Part shown: in pieces, positions 9,201 through 16,094 of the stretch
How the letters are laid out: every line of letters starts with the position of its first letter
Position numbering within the stretch: the stretch's first letter is position 1
Assembly: GCA_049414625.1 (NCBI GenBank)
Contig: JBMSAU010000047.1
Location: 1-64,000 of the forward strand
Direction of reading: 5' to 3'
Origin: WYEG01 sp049414625
GTDB lineage: Bacteria > Desulfobacterota > Thermodesulfobacteria > Thermodesulfobacteriales > Thermodesulfobacteriaceae
Length of the DNA stretch: 64,000 nucleotides
Translations under genes and position numbers: made by a program
The notes under the pieces: model-generated
Told to the model about the DNA's origin: nothing
Seen by the model: the letters and a program-made list of their open reading frames with translations, nothing else
The model's database searches: none

Positions 9201-10082
9201 ATGTCTCTCTATCAAAAAATCTTAGTAGCTTTGGACGGCTCGGAGGAAAGTTTTAACGCCTTAAGGTATGCCATAAACTTTGCTAAAATGCTAAAAGCTG
9301 AGGTTTTTGCCTTGACGGTTGTTCAATTAAAAGGTGAGGTATCAAGCGCCCTTTCCCTCTTTCTTGGTATGGAGGACCTTTTTAAGAAAGGGGCAGAAAG
9401 CATTCTTAAAAAAGCAGAAGCCATAGCGAGCGAACTTGGCGCGGATATCTCAACCCTTGTTCGCAAAGGAGACCCGGCAACTGAGATCATTGATTGTGCC
9501 TTAACTGAAGGGTGCGAGCTTATAGTTTCCGGGAAAACTGGGAAGACAGGTTTAGCAAAAGCCTTGCTCGGGAGCACCTCTTACAAACTCCTTGCTGGAA
9601 GCTCAGTTGATGTTCTAATTGTTCCTAAGACAGCCTCCTTCAGGCTTGAGAACCTGTTAGTTCCTACCGATGGCTCAGGTCCAGCGCAGAAGGCTGGGTA
9701 TAAGGCGATAAAACTTGCCAAGGTTTTTTCTGTAAAGCTCAATCTTTTGTCCGTCGTTGAAGTTGAACCAATTGTCTTAGAGTCTGAGGTCTCACATCTT
9801 ATTGAGACTTTAGAAAGGTTTATCGACTCTCAGAGGAGAGCCTTGGCTTCAGCTCAGGAGGCTCTTATCAAAAGGTGCGAGCTCGAAGGCATATCCTGTT
9901 TGTCAAGTATAGAAGATGGAGTCCCCTACGAAATCATTATCGATTTTTCAGCAAAGAAGGGCATTGATCTGATCGTTATGGGCTCTTCTGGAAAATCAGG
10001 AATTAAGAGTTTCCTCCTCGGAAGCGTAACTGAAAAAGTAGTAGGCTTATCTGAAGTTCCGGTGTTAGTGGTTAAGAGCTAA
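9201..10082 (+). CDS. Universal stress protein with two Usp domains
   Basis: This 293-residue protein is a tandem of two UspA folds. Domain 1 runs from KILVALDGSEESFNALRYA to about residue 145, with the ATP-loop pattern GKTGKTGLAKALLGSTSYKLL. Domain 2 runs from NLLVPTDGSGPAQKAGYKAI to the end, with GSSGKSGIKSFLLGSVTEKVV. Both domains keep the G-2x-G-9x-G-(S/T) nucleotide-binding pattern, so ATP binding is likely. Such proteins act in general stress adaptation; the exact target is unknown. The ATG follows AAAGGGGGAAG. The stop codon overlaps the end of the convergent dnaB by 4 bases. Confidence 0.88.
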   Translation: MSLYQKILVALDGSEESFNALRYAINFAKMLKAEVFALTVVQLKGEVSSALSLFLGMEDLFKKGAESILKKAEAIASELGADISTLVRKGDPATEIIDCALTEGCELIVSGKTGKTGLAKALLGSTSYKLLAGSSVDVLIVPKTASFRLENLLVPTDGSGPAQKAGYKAIKLAKVFSVKLNLLSVVEVEPIVLESEVSHLIETLERFIDSQRRALASAQEALIKRCELEGISCLSSIEDGVPYEIIIDFSAKKGIDLIVMGSSGKSGIKSFLLGSVTEKVVGLSEVPVLVVKS

Positions 10083-11452
10083 GGTTTTTTCTCAAGATTG
10101 GCAAAGGTAGTGTACTGAGAAAGAAAGGCAAGCTTCACCACCACGCCTGCTGGACCGTTTCTCTGTTTTCCGATGATGACCTCGGCAATTCCCTTCTCGG
10201 GGCTTTCTTTGTTGTAAACCTCATCCCGGTAGATGAAGAGGATCACATCGGCGTCCTGCTCAAGGGCACCTGATTCTCTGAGGTCGGCAAGCTGGGGGCG
10301 CTTGTCCGGTCTTTCTTCGACCTTACGATTGAGCTGAGAAAGGGCAAGAACAGGAACGTTAAACTCCTTAGCCAAAGCCTTAAGCCCTGCTGAAATCTCA
10401 GAGATCTCCTGCTCCCTTCTCTCTTTTCTCTCTAAGCTCTTCATGAGTTGAAGGTAATCAACGATGATAAGCCCTAAGGGGCTTTCCTTCATGACCTTTC
10501 TTGCTTTAGCCTTAAGCTCGAGGATGTTTAAGGAGCTTGTATCGTCAATAAAGATGGGAAGTTGACTTAGGGTGTTTGCCGCTGAGATGATCCTTTGCCA
10601 TTCCTGAGGTTCAAGTTGACCGGTTCTAAAGCGATGAAAGTTTACCCTGCCCTCTGCGCAAAGCATCCTTGAGACAAGCTGTTCTTTGCTCATCTCAAGA
10701 GAGAAAATGGCTACACCAAGGTTTGAAAGCTTTGCTGCCCCCCTTGCTATATCAAGGGCAAGGGCGGTTTTACCCATGCCCGGTCTTGCAGCAAGGATGA
10801 TAAGGTCTCCTTTCTGAAAGCCTGCGGTCAAGCGGTCAAGGTCTACAAAGCCTGTAGGCAAGCCAGTGATTAAATCTCCCTTTTGATAGACCTGCTCAAG
10901 AGCTTTGATCGTCCCCTTAATGACCTCTTTTATGGGAGCAAAGGTCTCTTTTTTTCCATAGTACGCAAGGTCAAAAAGGACCTTTTCGGCATAGGCTAAG
11001 AGCTCATGGGAGGGTTCGCCAGAAAAGTAGACCTTGTAGACCAGGTCGTTTGCTAGCTCGATTATCGCCCGGAGGATGCTTTTTTCCTTGACGATCTTCG
11101 CATAGTAGACGATGTGAGAGGAAGTTGGAAGAAGCTTTGCTAATTCTGCAAGGTAAACCGCTCCACCAACTCGGTCAAGAGTTCCAAGCTTTTCCAATTC
11201 ATGATAGAGGGTAACAATATCGATGGGCTCATCCCTTTCAAAGAGGGAAAGCATGGCTCGATAGACCTCTCTGTTGGCAGGATAGTAAAAGTCTTCTGGC
11301 TTAAGAAGGTCTACGACCTTGACGATGGATGAAGGGTCAACGAGGACTGAGGCCAGAACATACTTTTCTGCCTGCTCATCCTGAGGGGGAAGCACCCCCT
11401 CAGGGAGACCTACTGGCAAAGCTTTAACAGAAGAGCTTTTTCGTTTAGCCAT
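10079..11452 (-). CDS. dnaB: Replicative DNA helicase DnaB
   Basis: DnaB is the hexameric 5'-3' helicase that unwinds the fork. The protein of about 457 residues has the N-terminal helical domain (PPQDEQAEKYVLASVLVDP), a linker and the RecA-like domain with Walker A ARPGMGKTALAL, Walker B LGLIIVDYLQLM and the DnaB motif SQLNRKVEERPDKRP. No intein is present. I take the ATG at 11452; a TTG directly before it adds one residue. It is the last gene of rpsF-rpsR-rplI-dnaB, a common arrangement, 14 bases after rplI. Confidence 0.95.
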   Translation of the reverse strand: MAKRKSSSVKALPVGLPEGVLPPQDEQAEKYVLASVLVDPSSIVKVVDLLKPEDFYYPANREVYRAMLSLFERDEPIDIVTLYHELEKLGTLDRVGGAVYLAELAKLLPTSSHIVYYAKIVKEKSILRAIIELANDLVYKVYFSGEPSHELLAYAEKVLFDLAYYGKKETFAPIKEVIKGTIKALEQVYQKGDLITGLPTGFVDLDRLTAGFQKGDLIILAARPGMGKTALALDIARGAAKLSNLGVAIFSLEMSKEQLVSRMLCAEGRVNFHRFRTGQLEPQEWQRIISAANTLSQLPIFIDDTSSLNILELKAKARKVMKESPLGLIIVDYLQLMKSLERKERREQEISEISAGLKALAKEFNVPVLALSQLNRKVEERPDKRPQLADLRESGALEQDADVILFIYRDEVYNKESPEKGIAEVIIGKQRNGPAGVVVKLAFLSQYTTFANLEKKP

Positions 11453-11466
11453 CAAAAATAAAGGTG

Positions 11467-11913
11467 TTACTTCTCTTCTATGACTTCAAGTTTGATTTTT
11501 ACTTCTACACCCGGTCCTAAACGGATGGGTATTTCATAGGTGCCAAGCTGTTTGATCGGCTCATCAAGCAGAACAAACCTTCTTTCGAGGCTCAATCCCT
11601 TCTCCTCTAAGGCTTTGACTATATCCTGAGCTGAAATGGAACCATAGATCCTGTCTCCTTCTATAACCTTACGATAAAAGGTAAGAGTAAGCCCAGTAAG
11701 CTTCTCCGCAAGGCTTTGAGTTTTTTTTCGTTCCCTTTCAGCCTTAGCAAGGATAATCTTTCTTTGGTTTTCCAAGGCTTTGATGGTCTTTTGATTAGCA
11801 GGTATGGCTAACCCTTTAGGCAAGAGATAATTTCTAGCAAAACCGTCCTTAACCTTGACAATGTCTCCAGCTTTACCAAGCTTTGGCACATCTGTCCTGA
11901 GTATGACCTCCAT
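11467..11913 (-). CDS. rplI: 50S ribosomal protein bL9
   Basis: This is a 148-residue bL9 with the typical N-terminal domain (MEVILRTDVPKLGKAGDIVKVKDGFARNYLLPKGLA), the long connecting helix (residues about 40-75) and the C-terminal domain ending in LEVIEEK. bL9 binds 23S rRNA at the base of the L1 stalk. The ATG is preceded by GGAGGTTGCAGG. It lies between rpsR and dnaB. Confidence 0.96.
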   Translation of the reverse strand: MEVILRTDVPKLGKAGDIVKVKDGFARNYLLPKGLAIPANQKTIKALENQRKIILAKAERERKKTQSLAEKLTGLTLTFYRKVIEGDRIYGSISAQDIVKALEEKGLSLERRFVLLDEPIKQLGTYEIPIRLGPGVEVKIKLEVIEEK

Positions 11914-11924
11914 CCTGCAACCTC

Positions 11925-12179
11925 CTATTCAAGCTCAATATCAGCCACAAAGGGAAGAAGCGCCATAATCCTTGCCCTTTTGATGGCGGTGGTCAATCTT
12001 CGCTGATGATAAGCACAGGTGCCGGTTTGCCTGCGATGAATGATCATGCCCTTTTCATTAAGAAAAGGCTTCAAAACCTCAGGGTTTTTGTAATCGATAA
12101 CCAGGTTTGGGTCTGCACAGAATTTGCAAACCTTTTTCTTAGGGAAAAACCTCCGCTGAATGGTAACTTGATTTTCCAT
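11925..12179 (-). CDS. rpsR: 30S ribosomal protein bS18, zinc-binding form
   Basis: This is an 84-residue bS18. It keeps a possible zinc site, Cys18-x2-Cys21 together with Cys55-x2-His58 (GTCAYH), i.e. the Cys-containing form; many bacteria have lost these residues. I chose the ATG at 12179, which has GGGGGTG 6 bases before it; a GTG at 12188 is also in frame but lies within that Shine-Dalgarno. bS18 pairs with bS6 on the platform of the small subunit. Confidence 0.95.
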   Translation of the reverse strand: MENQVTIQRRFFPKKKVCKFCADPNLVIDYKNPEVLKPFLNEKGMIIHRRQTGTCAYHQRRLTTAIKRARIMALLPFVADIELE

Positions 12180-12203
12180 ATCTTTCACCCCCTTTTGCTC
12201 TGA

Positions 12204-12545
12204 TTAAGCTTGAGCCTGAGCTTCAGGCACATACCGATCATCAAGTTTAACCACTATGTATCTTATCACCCTTTCATCTATACGGAAAAAGTTTTCAAGC
12301 TCCTTCGGAAGGTCGGAAAGCCCATAAAACTCAGCAAAAACATAATAGCCAGTCTTTCTCTTGGCGATAGGATAGGCAAGCTTTCGCATACCCCATTCTT
12401 CAAGCTTTAGGATTTTTCCCTCCTTGCTCTCAATGATCTGCTGAAGCTTGTCTAAGATGTTTTGCTTTTCTTCAACCCTGTCTGGATGGATGATGAACAG
12501 GGTTTCCCAACGGCGAAAGCGTTTTACCTTTGGTAGTTCAAACAT
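12204..12545 (-). CDS. rpsF: 30S ribosomal protein bS6
   Basis: This 113-residue bS6 has the ferredoxin-like core (RWETLFIIHPD, then LEEWGMRKLAYPIAKRKTGYYVFAEF). It heterodimerises with bS18, encoded 24 bases downstream. The leader between the tRNA gene and the start codon contains a strong hairpin (12570-12595) that may matter for regulation. The C-terminal extension is short (VPEAQAQA). Confidence 0.96.
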   Translation of the reverse strand: MFELPKVKRFRRWETLFIIHPDRVEEKQNILDKLQQIIESKEGKILKLEEWGMRKLAYPIAKRKTGYYVFAEFYGLSDLPKELENFFRIDERVIRYIVVKLDDRYVPEAQAQA

Positions 12546-12569
12546 AACTAAACCCCCTTGGCCAATTTG

Positions 12570-12595
12570 GCGGGAAGCCTATCCTTTCTTCCCGC
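12570..12595 (-). promoter_or_regulatory. rpsF leader hairpin, possible bS6:bS18 autoregulatory site
   Basis: On the minus strand, GCGGGAAG and CTTCCCGC form a perfect 8-base stem with a 10-base loop, ending 24 bases before the rpsF ATG. The CCAAATTGG palindrome follows directly. In many bacteria an rpsF leader structure with a conserved CCG is bound by the S6:S18 dimer. The position and a CCG in the 3' arm fit, but I could not check the bulge geometry. It could instead be a processing site between tRNA and mRNA. Confidence 0.4.
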
Positions 12596-12616
12596 GAGGG
12601 ATTTTTTAGTAATAAA

Positions 12617-12688
12617 TGGGCGGTGGAGGATTCGAACCTCCGACATCCACCGTGTGAGGATGGCGCTCTACCACTGAGCTAACCGCCC
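12617..12688 (-). tRNA. tRNA-Val (CAC)
   Basis: All four arms fold in 72 bases. The acceptor GGGCGGT pairs with ACCGCCC, the D arm is GCTC/GAGC, the anticodon stem is CCATC/GGTGG with loop CTCACAC giving anticodon CAC, and the T arm is GGAGG/CCTCC with loop TTCGAAT. The discriminator is A, and the 3' CCA is not encoded. It lies upstream of rpsF on the same strand. Confidence 0.96.
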
Positions 12689-12703
12689 AAAGGCTACAGA
12701 ATT

Positions 12704-12732
12704 AAAATAAACCTAATTTTAAATTTTAGCAA
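12704..12732 (-). promoter_or_regulatory. Probable sigma-70 promoter for tRNA-Val (and perhaps rpsF operon)
   Basis: On the minus strand, TTGCTA (12732-12727) and TATTTT (12709-12704) are separated by 17 bases, with the tRNA 5' end 15 bases downstream of the -10. Each hexamer matches the consensus at 4 of 6 positions. No terminator lies between the tRNA and rpsF, so the operon may be read from here too. Confidence 0.45.
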
Positions 12733-12739
12733 GATGGGT

Positions 12740-12870
12740 AGAAGAGTAGGGAAAAACCTCACACCCGACGGCTCGGGGAGGTCCATCTGTTCTACCGAGC
12801 CTCCTTTTCTTGTCCTGCCGAGCAATAGCAAGGTATCCTTTACTTCCTTCGGGACAACGTCTTCAGGTAG
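12740..12870. repeat. Degenerate dispersed repeats with CCGAGC core
   Basis: The gap between tRNA-Val and flagellin holds several imperfect copies of a repeat also found at 26724-26810 and 39597-39738. The clearest is TGTCCTGCCGAGCAATAGCA (12811-12830), followed by AGGTATCC; compare TGTCATCCTAAGCGAATGCG at 26780. CTACCGAGCCTCC (12792-12804) and, on the other strand, CCCCGAGCCGTCGGG (12766-12780) are shorter relatives. No gene is seen in this gap. Confidence 0.6.
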
Positions 12871-12881
12871 CCCCCTTACAT

Positions 12882-12908
12882 TTAAGTTTTTAATAATTTC
12901 GTCGATAA
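12882..12908 (+). promoter_or_regulatory. Sigma-28 (FliA) promoter of flagellin
   Basis: TTAAGTTT at 12882-12889, 11 bases, then GTCGATAA at 12901-12908 match the sigma-28 consensus TAAAGTTT-N11-GCCGATAA at 7 of 8 positions in each half, with exact spacing. The flagellin ATG is 47 bases downstream. This is the expected late-class control of the filament gene. Confidence 0.9.
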
Positions 12909-12954
12909 GAATATACAGAAAACGGAAAAGAAAAAAACAAAAGGAGGTGCAGCC

Positions 12955-14460
12955 ATGGCGGTAAAGATTAACTTCAACGAAGCAGCAGCTCAAACCCACA
13001 CTGCGCTCGTGAGAAACGAGCGGGCAATGACGAAGAGCTTACTTAGGCTCTCTACAGGAGTAAGGATTTTGACCGCTGCCGATGACTCTGCGGGTATGTT
13101 TATCGCTGACATGCTTAGCACGGTAGCTAGGGCTTATGAGCAGGGCAACAGAAACATTCAAACTGGTATTTCAGCCCTGCAGATCGCTGAAGCTTCAACA
13201 GCTCAGATCTTTGATAAGCTTCAGGAGATCTACGTGCGGGCTCAGAACGCAGCTAACGACATCAACGACCCAGTTGCCAGATCAGCTCTCCAGCAGGAAA
13301 TCAGGAACTTCGTTGACGCCATTCAGAAGATCGGCACAGACACCGAGTATAACGGGATTAGGCTCCTTGATGGGACCTTTAAGGATAAGTTTATCCACTA
13401 TGGACCGAGGATGGAGCAAACGGTATCCATCTCCATCTCCGATGTGAGGGCTCAAAACCTTGGTGCTCACCTGATTTACACAAACGGATACAAAGCCTCT
13501 GAGGCATCTATTACTGCCCTTGATCATATATATTCTGACGAAGAACTAACTGCGACAATAGGTGACAGAGTTGTTAATGCAAGCTCTAAGTTTGGCGATA
13601 TATACCTTTTAGATGCTGGAGTTATAGCAAATGAGGTAAATTCAAAGCTTGGAGACATTGGTTTTAAAGCCAAGGCGGTTAATGTTAGCGTTGGCGAGGA
13701 ATACACCGCCATAGCTAATGTCTCCGGAACAGCAACCCTTACCTTCTATGTCGGCGGGATATCATTTAGCCTAACTGGTTTAGACACCAGAATATCCTTG
13801 GATGAATTGATTGAGAGGATAAACAGGGCTGCTGCTACCGCAGGGGCGGACCTTTCTGCCTCAAGGTCTGGGAACAGGCTTGTCTTAACCTCCTCTCAGG
13901 GATATACCATTGGGCTTAGTGTTACCGTCGAAACTGACGCTGCCGAGGTTACGATTAATATTCATCAGTTGATAAATGACCTTTCAGGCAAGTCTGCAGG
14001 CATAGTACGTTCAGTGACTGGAACCGAGGCAGCAGCTGCCAAGGTGGGCGACCTTTACATCGCAAGGGATACTGCTTTCTCTGCAGACTTACCAGACACA
14101 GGGTTGGGTGATTACGTTATTGGGTCTAATACTGGTTCCCAGTTTAAGAACCTTTATTCTATAGATGTTACCACTAACGAAGGGGCTGAGGTTAGCATGC
14201 TCATTGCTGAGATGGCTCTGAGGACGGTTGACAATATAAGGGCTCAGATCGGTGCTACGATGAACAACCTCCAGTCCATCTTTGACGCCCAGAAGGTGGC
14301 TTACGACAACACCAAGGCAGCAGAATCTGTCATCCGGAACACCGACTACGCTAAAGAGATGTCCGAGTTTACCACCTACCAGATCCGTATGCAGGCAACA
14401 ATAGCCATGCTTGCTCAGGCTAACACCTTGCCCCAGCTTGTCCTCCAGCTCTTGAGATAA
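12955..14460 (+). CDS. fliC: Flagellin
   Basis: This 501-residue protein has the conserved flagellin ends. The N-terminal D0/D1 helices carry LRLSTGVRILTAADDSAGMFIADML and the DTEYNGIRLLDGTF motif. The C-terminal helix carries LRTVDNIRAQIGATMNNLQ and the export/polymerisation end TIAMLAQANTLPQLVLQLLR. The centre (about 165-400) is variable and Ser/Thr/Ala-rich, as expected for the exposed domain. It is secreted through the flagellar export channel, so there is no signal peptide. The ATG has AAGGAGGTG in front. It is a single-gene unit with its own sigma-28 promoter and terminator, separate from the hook operon near 42-48 kb. The assignment is firm, but whether it is the only flagellin is unknown. 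Confidence 0.96.
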   Translation: MAVKINFNEAAAQTHTALVRNERAMTKSLLRLSTGVRILTAADDSAGMFIADMLSTVARAYEQGNRNIQTGISALQIAEASTAQIFDKLQEIYVRAQNAANDINDPVARSALQQEIRNFVDAIQKIGTDTEYNGIRLLDGTFKDKFIHYGPRMEQTVSISISDVRAQNLGAHLIYTNGYKASEASITALDHIYSDEELTATIGDRVVNASSKFGDIYLLDAGVIANEVNSKLGDIGFKAKAVNVSVGEEYTAIANVSGTATLTFYVGGISFSLTGLDTRISLDELIERINRAAATAGADLSASRSGNRLVLTSSQGYTIGLSVTVETDAAEVTINIHQLINDLSGKSAGIVRSVTGTEAAAAKVGDLYIARDTAFSADLPDTGLGDYVIGSNTGSQFKNLYSIDVTTNEGAEVSMLIAEMALRTVDNIRAQIGATMNNLQSIFDAQKVAYDNTKAAESVIRNTDYAKEMSEFTTYQIRMQATIAMLAQANTLPQLVLQLLR

Positions 14461-14485
14461 GAGCTTAAGCTCTAAGTTAAGCCTA

Positions 14486-14519
14486 AAGGGAAGGGGGTCT
14501 CCCCCCTTCCCTTTTTTTA
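14486..14519 (+). terminator. Rho-independent terminator after flagellin
   Basis: GGGAAGGGGG and CCCCCTTCCC form a 10-base stem with a 4-base loop, preceded by A residues and followed by seven T, beginning 26 bases after the flagellin stop. Confidence 0.93.
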
Positions 14520-14608
14520 TATTTTCGGAGGCTATTCGATAGGTTTTCTAAAATATTCTCACAAAATGGTTGAAAAACAGATTTTTTTAAAAAGGAGCGT
14601 TTTGGGGT

Positions 14609-15373
14609 ATGCAAGCAAGGTATGAGATCCGCACCTTTGAGGATTTGTTGAATGTTTTAAAAGCCGAGCCTATGTGGCTTGAAGAACTACGAAAGCTCAT
14701 TCTTACCTCCGACCTTCTTAAGCTTCCTCAACGGTTTGAACGGTTTGTGCAGAAGGATTTTAAGGACCTAAACGACCGTGTAGATAGATTGGAGCAGGAA
14801 ATGAAAGGGTTAAAAGATGAGGTAAAAGAGCTAAAGCAAAGGGTAGATAAAATTGATGAAAGATTAACCAAGGTTGAGTCTGATGTAGAGGTTTTGAAGG
14901 AAGATGTTAGAATTTTGAAGGAAGATGTTAGAACTTTGAAGGAAGATGTTAGAACTTTGAAAAACGATGTAGCCGATTTAAAAGGAAGCGATTTTGAGCG
15001 TAAGGTGAGAGAGAATGCTCCGGCTTACTTAGGGAAGCTCATAAGAAAGTGTAAAGTTTTAGATAAGGCCATCATAGCTGAGCAGCTTGATGAGGCTCTT
15101 GATGCCGGAAGGATCACCGAAGAAGAAAGGGATGAGGCGCTTAGCGTTGACTTAGTAGCTGAAGGATACTTAAGAGTAGAGCCTCAGAAAAAAGTTTTAG
15201 TTGTAGCTGAGGTGTCAGTTAAAGCGGATAAGGTTGATGTAGAAAGGGCTCATAAGAGGAGCAAGATTGTAGAAAAAGCCTTTGGTATGCCTACGATCCC
15301 TGCGGTTATCGGTAAGAGATATACAGCCGGTGCTAAAAATAAACCTAAAGAACTTCAAATTTGTTTAGCCTAA
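14609..15373 (+). CDS. Coiled-coil protein with PD-(D/E)XK nuclease-like C-terminus (DUF3782-like)
   Basis: This 254-residue protein has an N-terminal helical part, a long heptad coiled coil (about residues 48-130), and a C-terminal alpha/beta domain. That domain contains VDLVAEGYL and VVAEVSVKADKVDVERAHKRSKIV, which resemble a family of coiled-coil proteins ending in a PD-(D/E)XK-like fold. The usual ExK is E-x-S here, so nuclease activity is uncertain; my recollection is that this subfamily often lacks the lysine. The family is widespread in thermophiles and cyanobacteria without an established role. The ATG has AAGGAGCG 13 bases upstream. It stands alone between flagellin and the convergent rlmH, and part of its coiled coil has grown by 21-base repeats. 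Confidence 0.65.
   Translation: MQARYEIRTFEDLLNVLKAEPMWLEELRKLILTSDLLKLPQRFERFVQKDFKDLNDRVDRLEQEMKGLKDEVKELKQRVDKIDERLTKVESDVEVLKEDVRILKEDVRTLKEDVRTLKNDVADLKGSDFERKVRENAPAYLGKLIRKCKVLDKAIIAEQLDEALDAGRITEEERDEALSVDLVAEGYLRVEPQKKVLVVAEVSVKADKVDVERAHKRSKIVEKAFGMPTIPAVIGKRYTAGAKNKPKELQICLA
14891..14974 (+). repeat. Four 21-base tandem repeats inside the coiled-coil gene
   Basis: Units start at 14891, 14912, 14933 and 14954. The first three differ only at their first two bases and read xxTTTGAAGGAAGATGTTAGA; the fourth is diverged. Each encodes one heptad, LKEDVRx. Exact 21-base periodicity suggests recent expansion or contraction of the coiled coil by slippage. Confidence 0.9.
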
Positions 15374-15389
15374 AAATGAAATTAAGCCA

Positions 15390-15435
15390 GGGCTACCGGA
15401 CTGTTGCTAGTTCGGCAAACCTTCAGTTAAAGCCC
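15390..15435. other. Nested hairpin between convergent genes
   Basis: GGGCT (15390-15394) can pair with AGCCC (15431-15435), enclosing a 7-base hairpin CCGGACT/AGTTCGG with loop GTTGCT (15396-15415). It fills the 61-base gap between the nuclease-like gene and rlmH. There is no T-run on either strand, so it may be a weak bidirectional terminator or a repeat remnant. Confidence 0.4.
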
Positions 15436-15911
15436 TATCGATGGTAGGGATGACCTTTCATAAGGCTTAAAGCTCGGAATAGGGCTTCTGCAAGGACAAG
15501 CAGAGCTAGCTCATGATTTAAGGTAAGAGAGGAGAGGCTTAACATAAAGTCTGCCTTATGTTTTAGACCTTCCGAAAGACCCTCCGGACCACCGACAACA
15601 AAGATTAGCTCCTTATCAAGGGAAAGCTTATCTTCAAGAAACTTAGCGAATTCTTCCGTTTTTAAAGCCTTTCCTCGTTCATCTAAGACTACTATAAATC
15701 TCCTTTGAGCAGGAATTTCTTCAAGAGCTTTCCAGATTAAAGCTTCTTCTTCTCTTTTTCTTTTCTCAGGGTCAGAATAGCTTCCTTTTAACTTAGGGAG
15801 TTTGACCTCAAGGATAACAAATCGCTTTATCAAGGTTTGATAGTAGTTTAGTCCTTCAGCAATGAATTTGTGTTTCAGCGGTCCAGGGGCAGCAATGGTT
15901 ATTTTTTTCAT
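15435..15911 (-). CDS. rlmH: 23S rRNA pseudouridine-1915 N3-methyltransferase RlmH
   Basis: RlmH methylates the pseudouridine at 23S position 1915. The 158-residue protein matches the family: N-terminal KKITIAAPGP, central FIVVLDERGKALKTEEFA, the SAM-binding FVVGGPEGLSEGLK, and the end SLSSLTLNHELALLVLAEALFRALSLMKGHPYHR. It is a small SPOUT enzyme acting as a homodimer. The gene stands alone. Its upstream gap (15912-16094) is AT-rich, with a small CCTAT/ATAGG hairpin near 16001, and holds no gene I can see. Confidence 0.94.
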   Translation of the reverse strand: MKKITIAAPGPLKHKFIAEGLNYYQTLIKRFVILEVKLPKLKGSYSDPEKRKREEEALIWKALEEIPAQRRFIVVLDERGKALKTEEFAKFLEDKLSLDKELIFVVGGPEGLSEGLKHKADFMLSLSSLTLNHELALLVLAEALFRALSLMKGHPYHR

Positions 15912-16094
15912 AATGACATAAATTATATTTTATAAATATTTTTTTTGAACAAGCAATCGACCGGTTATTCCTACAACAAGTTTTTGAGGGCAAACCGTGC
16001 TTTCCTATACCGCAATAGGAGGGCACTGTTGTCTAAAAATGGTGATAGAATGTCTTTTTATGTTAAAATTTAGATGTTTAGAGAGGAGAAGGCG

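Noticed and set aside
12694..12999. 101-residue minus-strand frame between tRNA-Val and flagellin
   Set aside because: It covers the repeats and the sigma-28 promoter, and has no binding site.
15390..16060. c-di-GMP riboswitch-like words (GGCAAACC) near rlmH and the reductase
   Set aside because: Only a few bases match; the expected helices and tetraloop receptor are absent.
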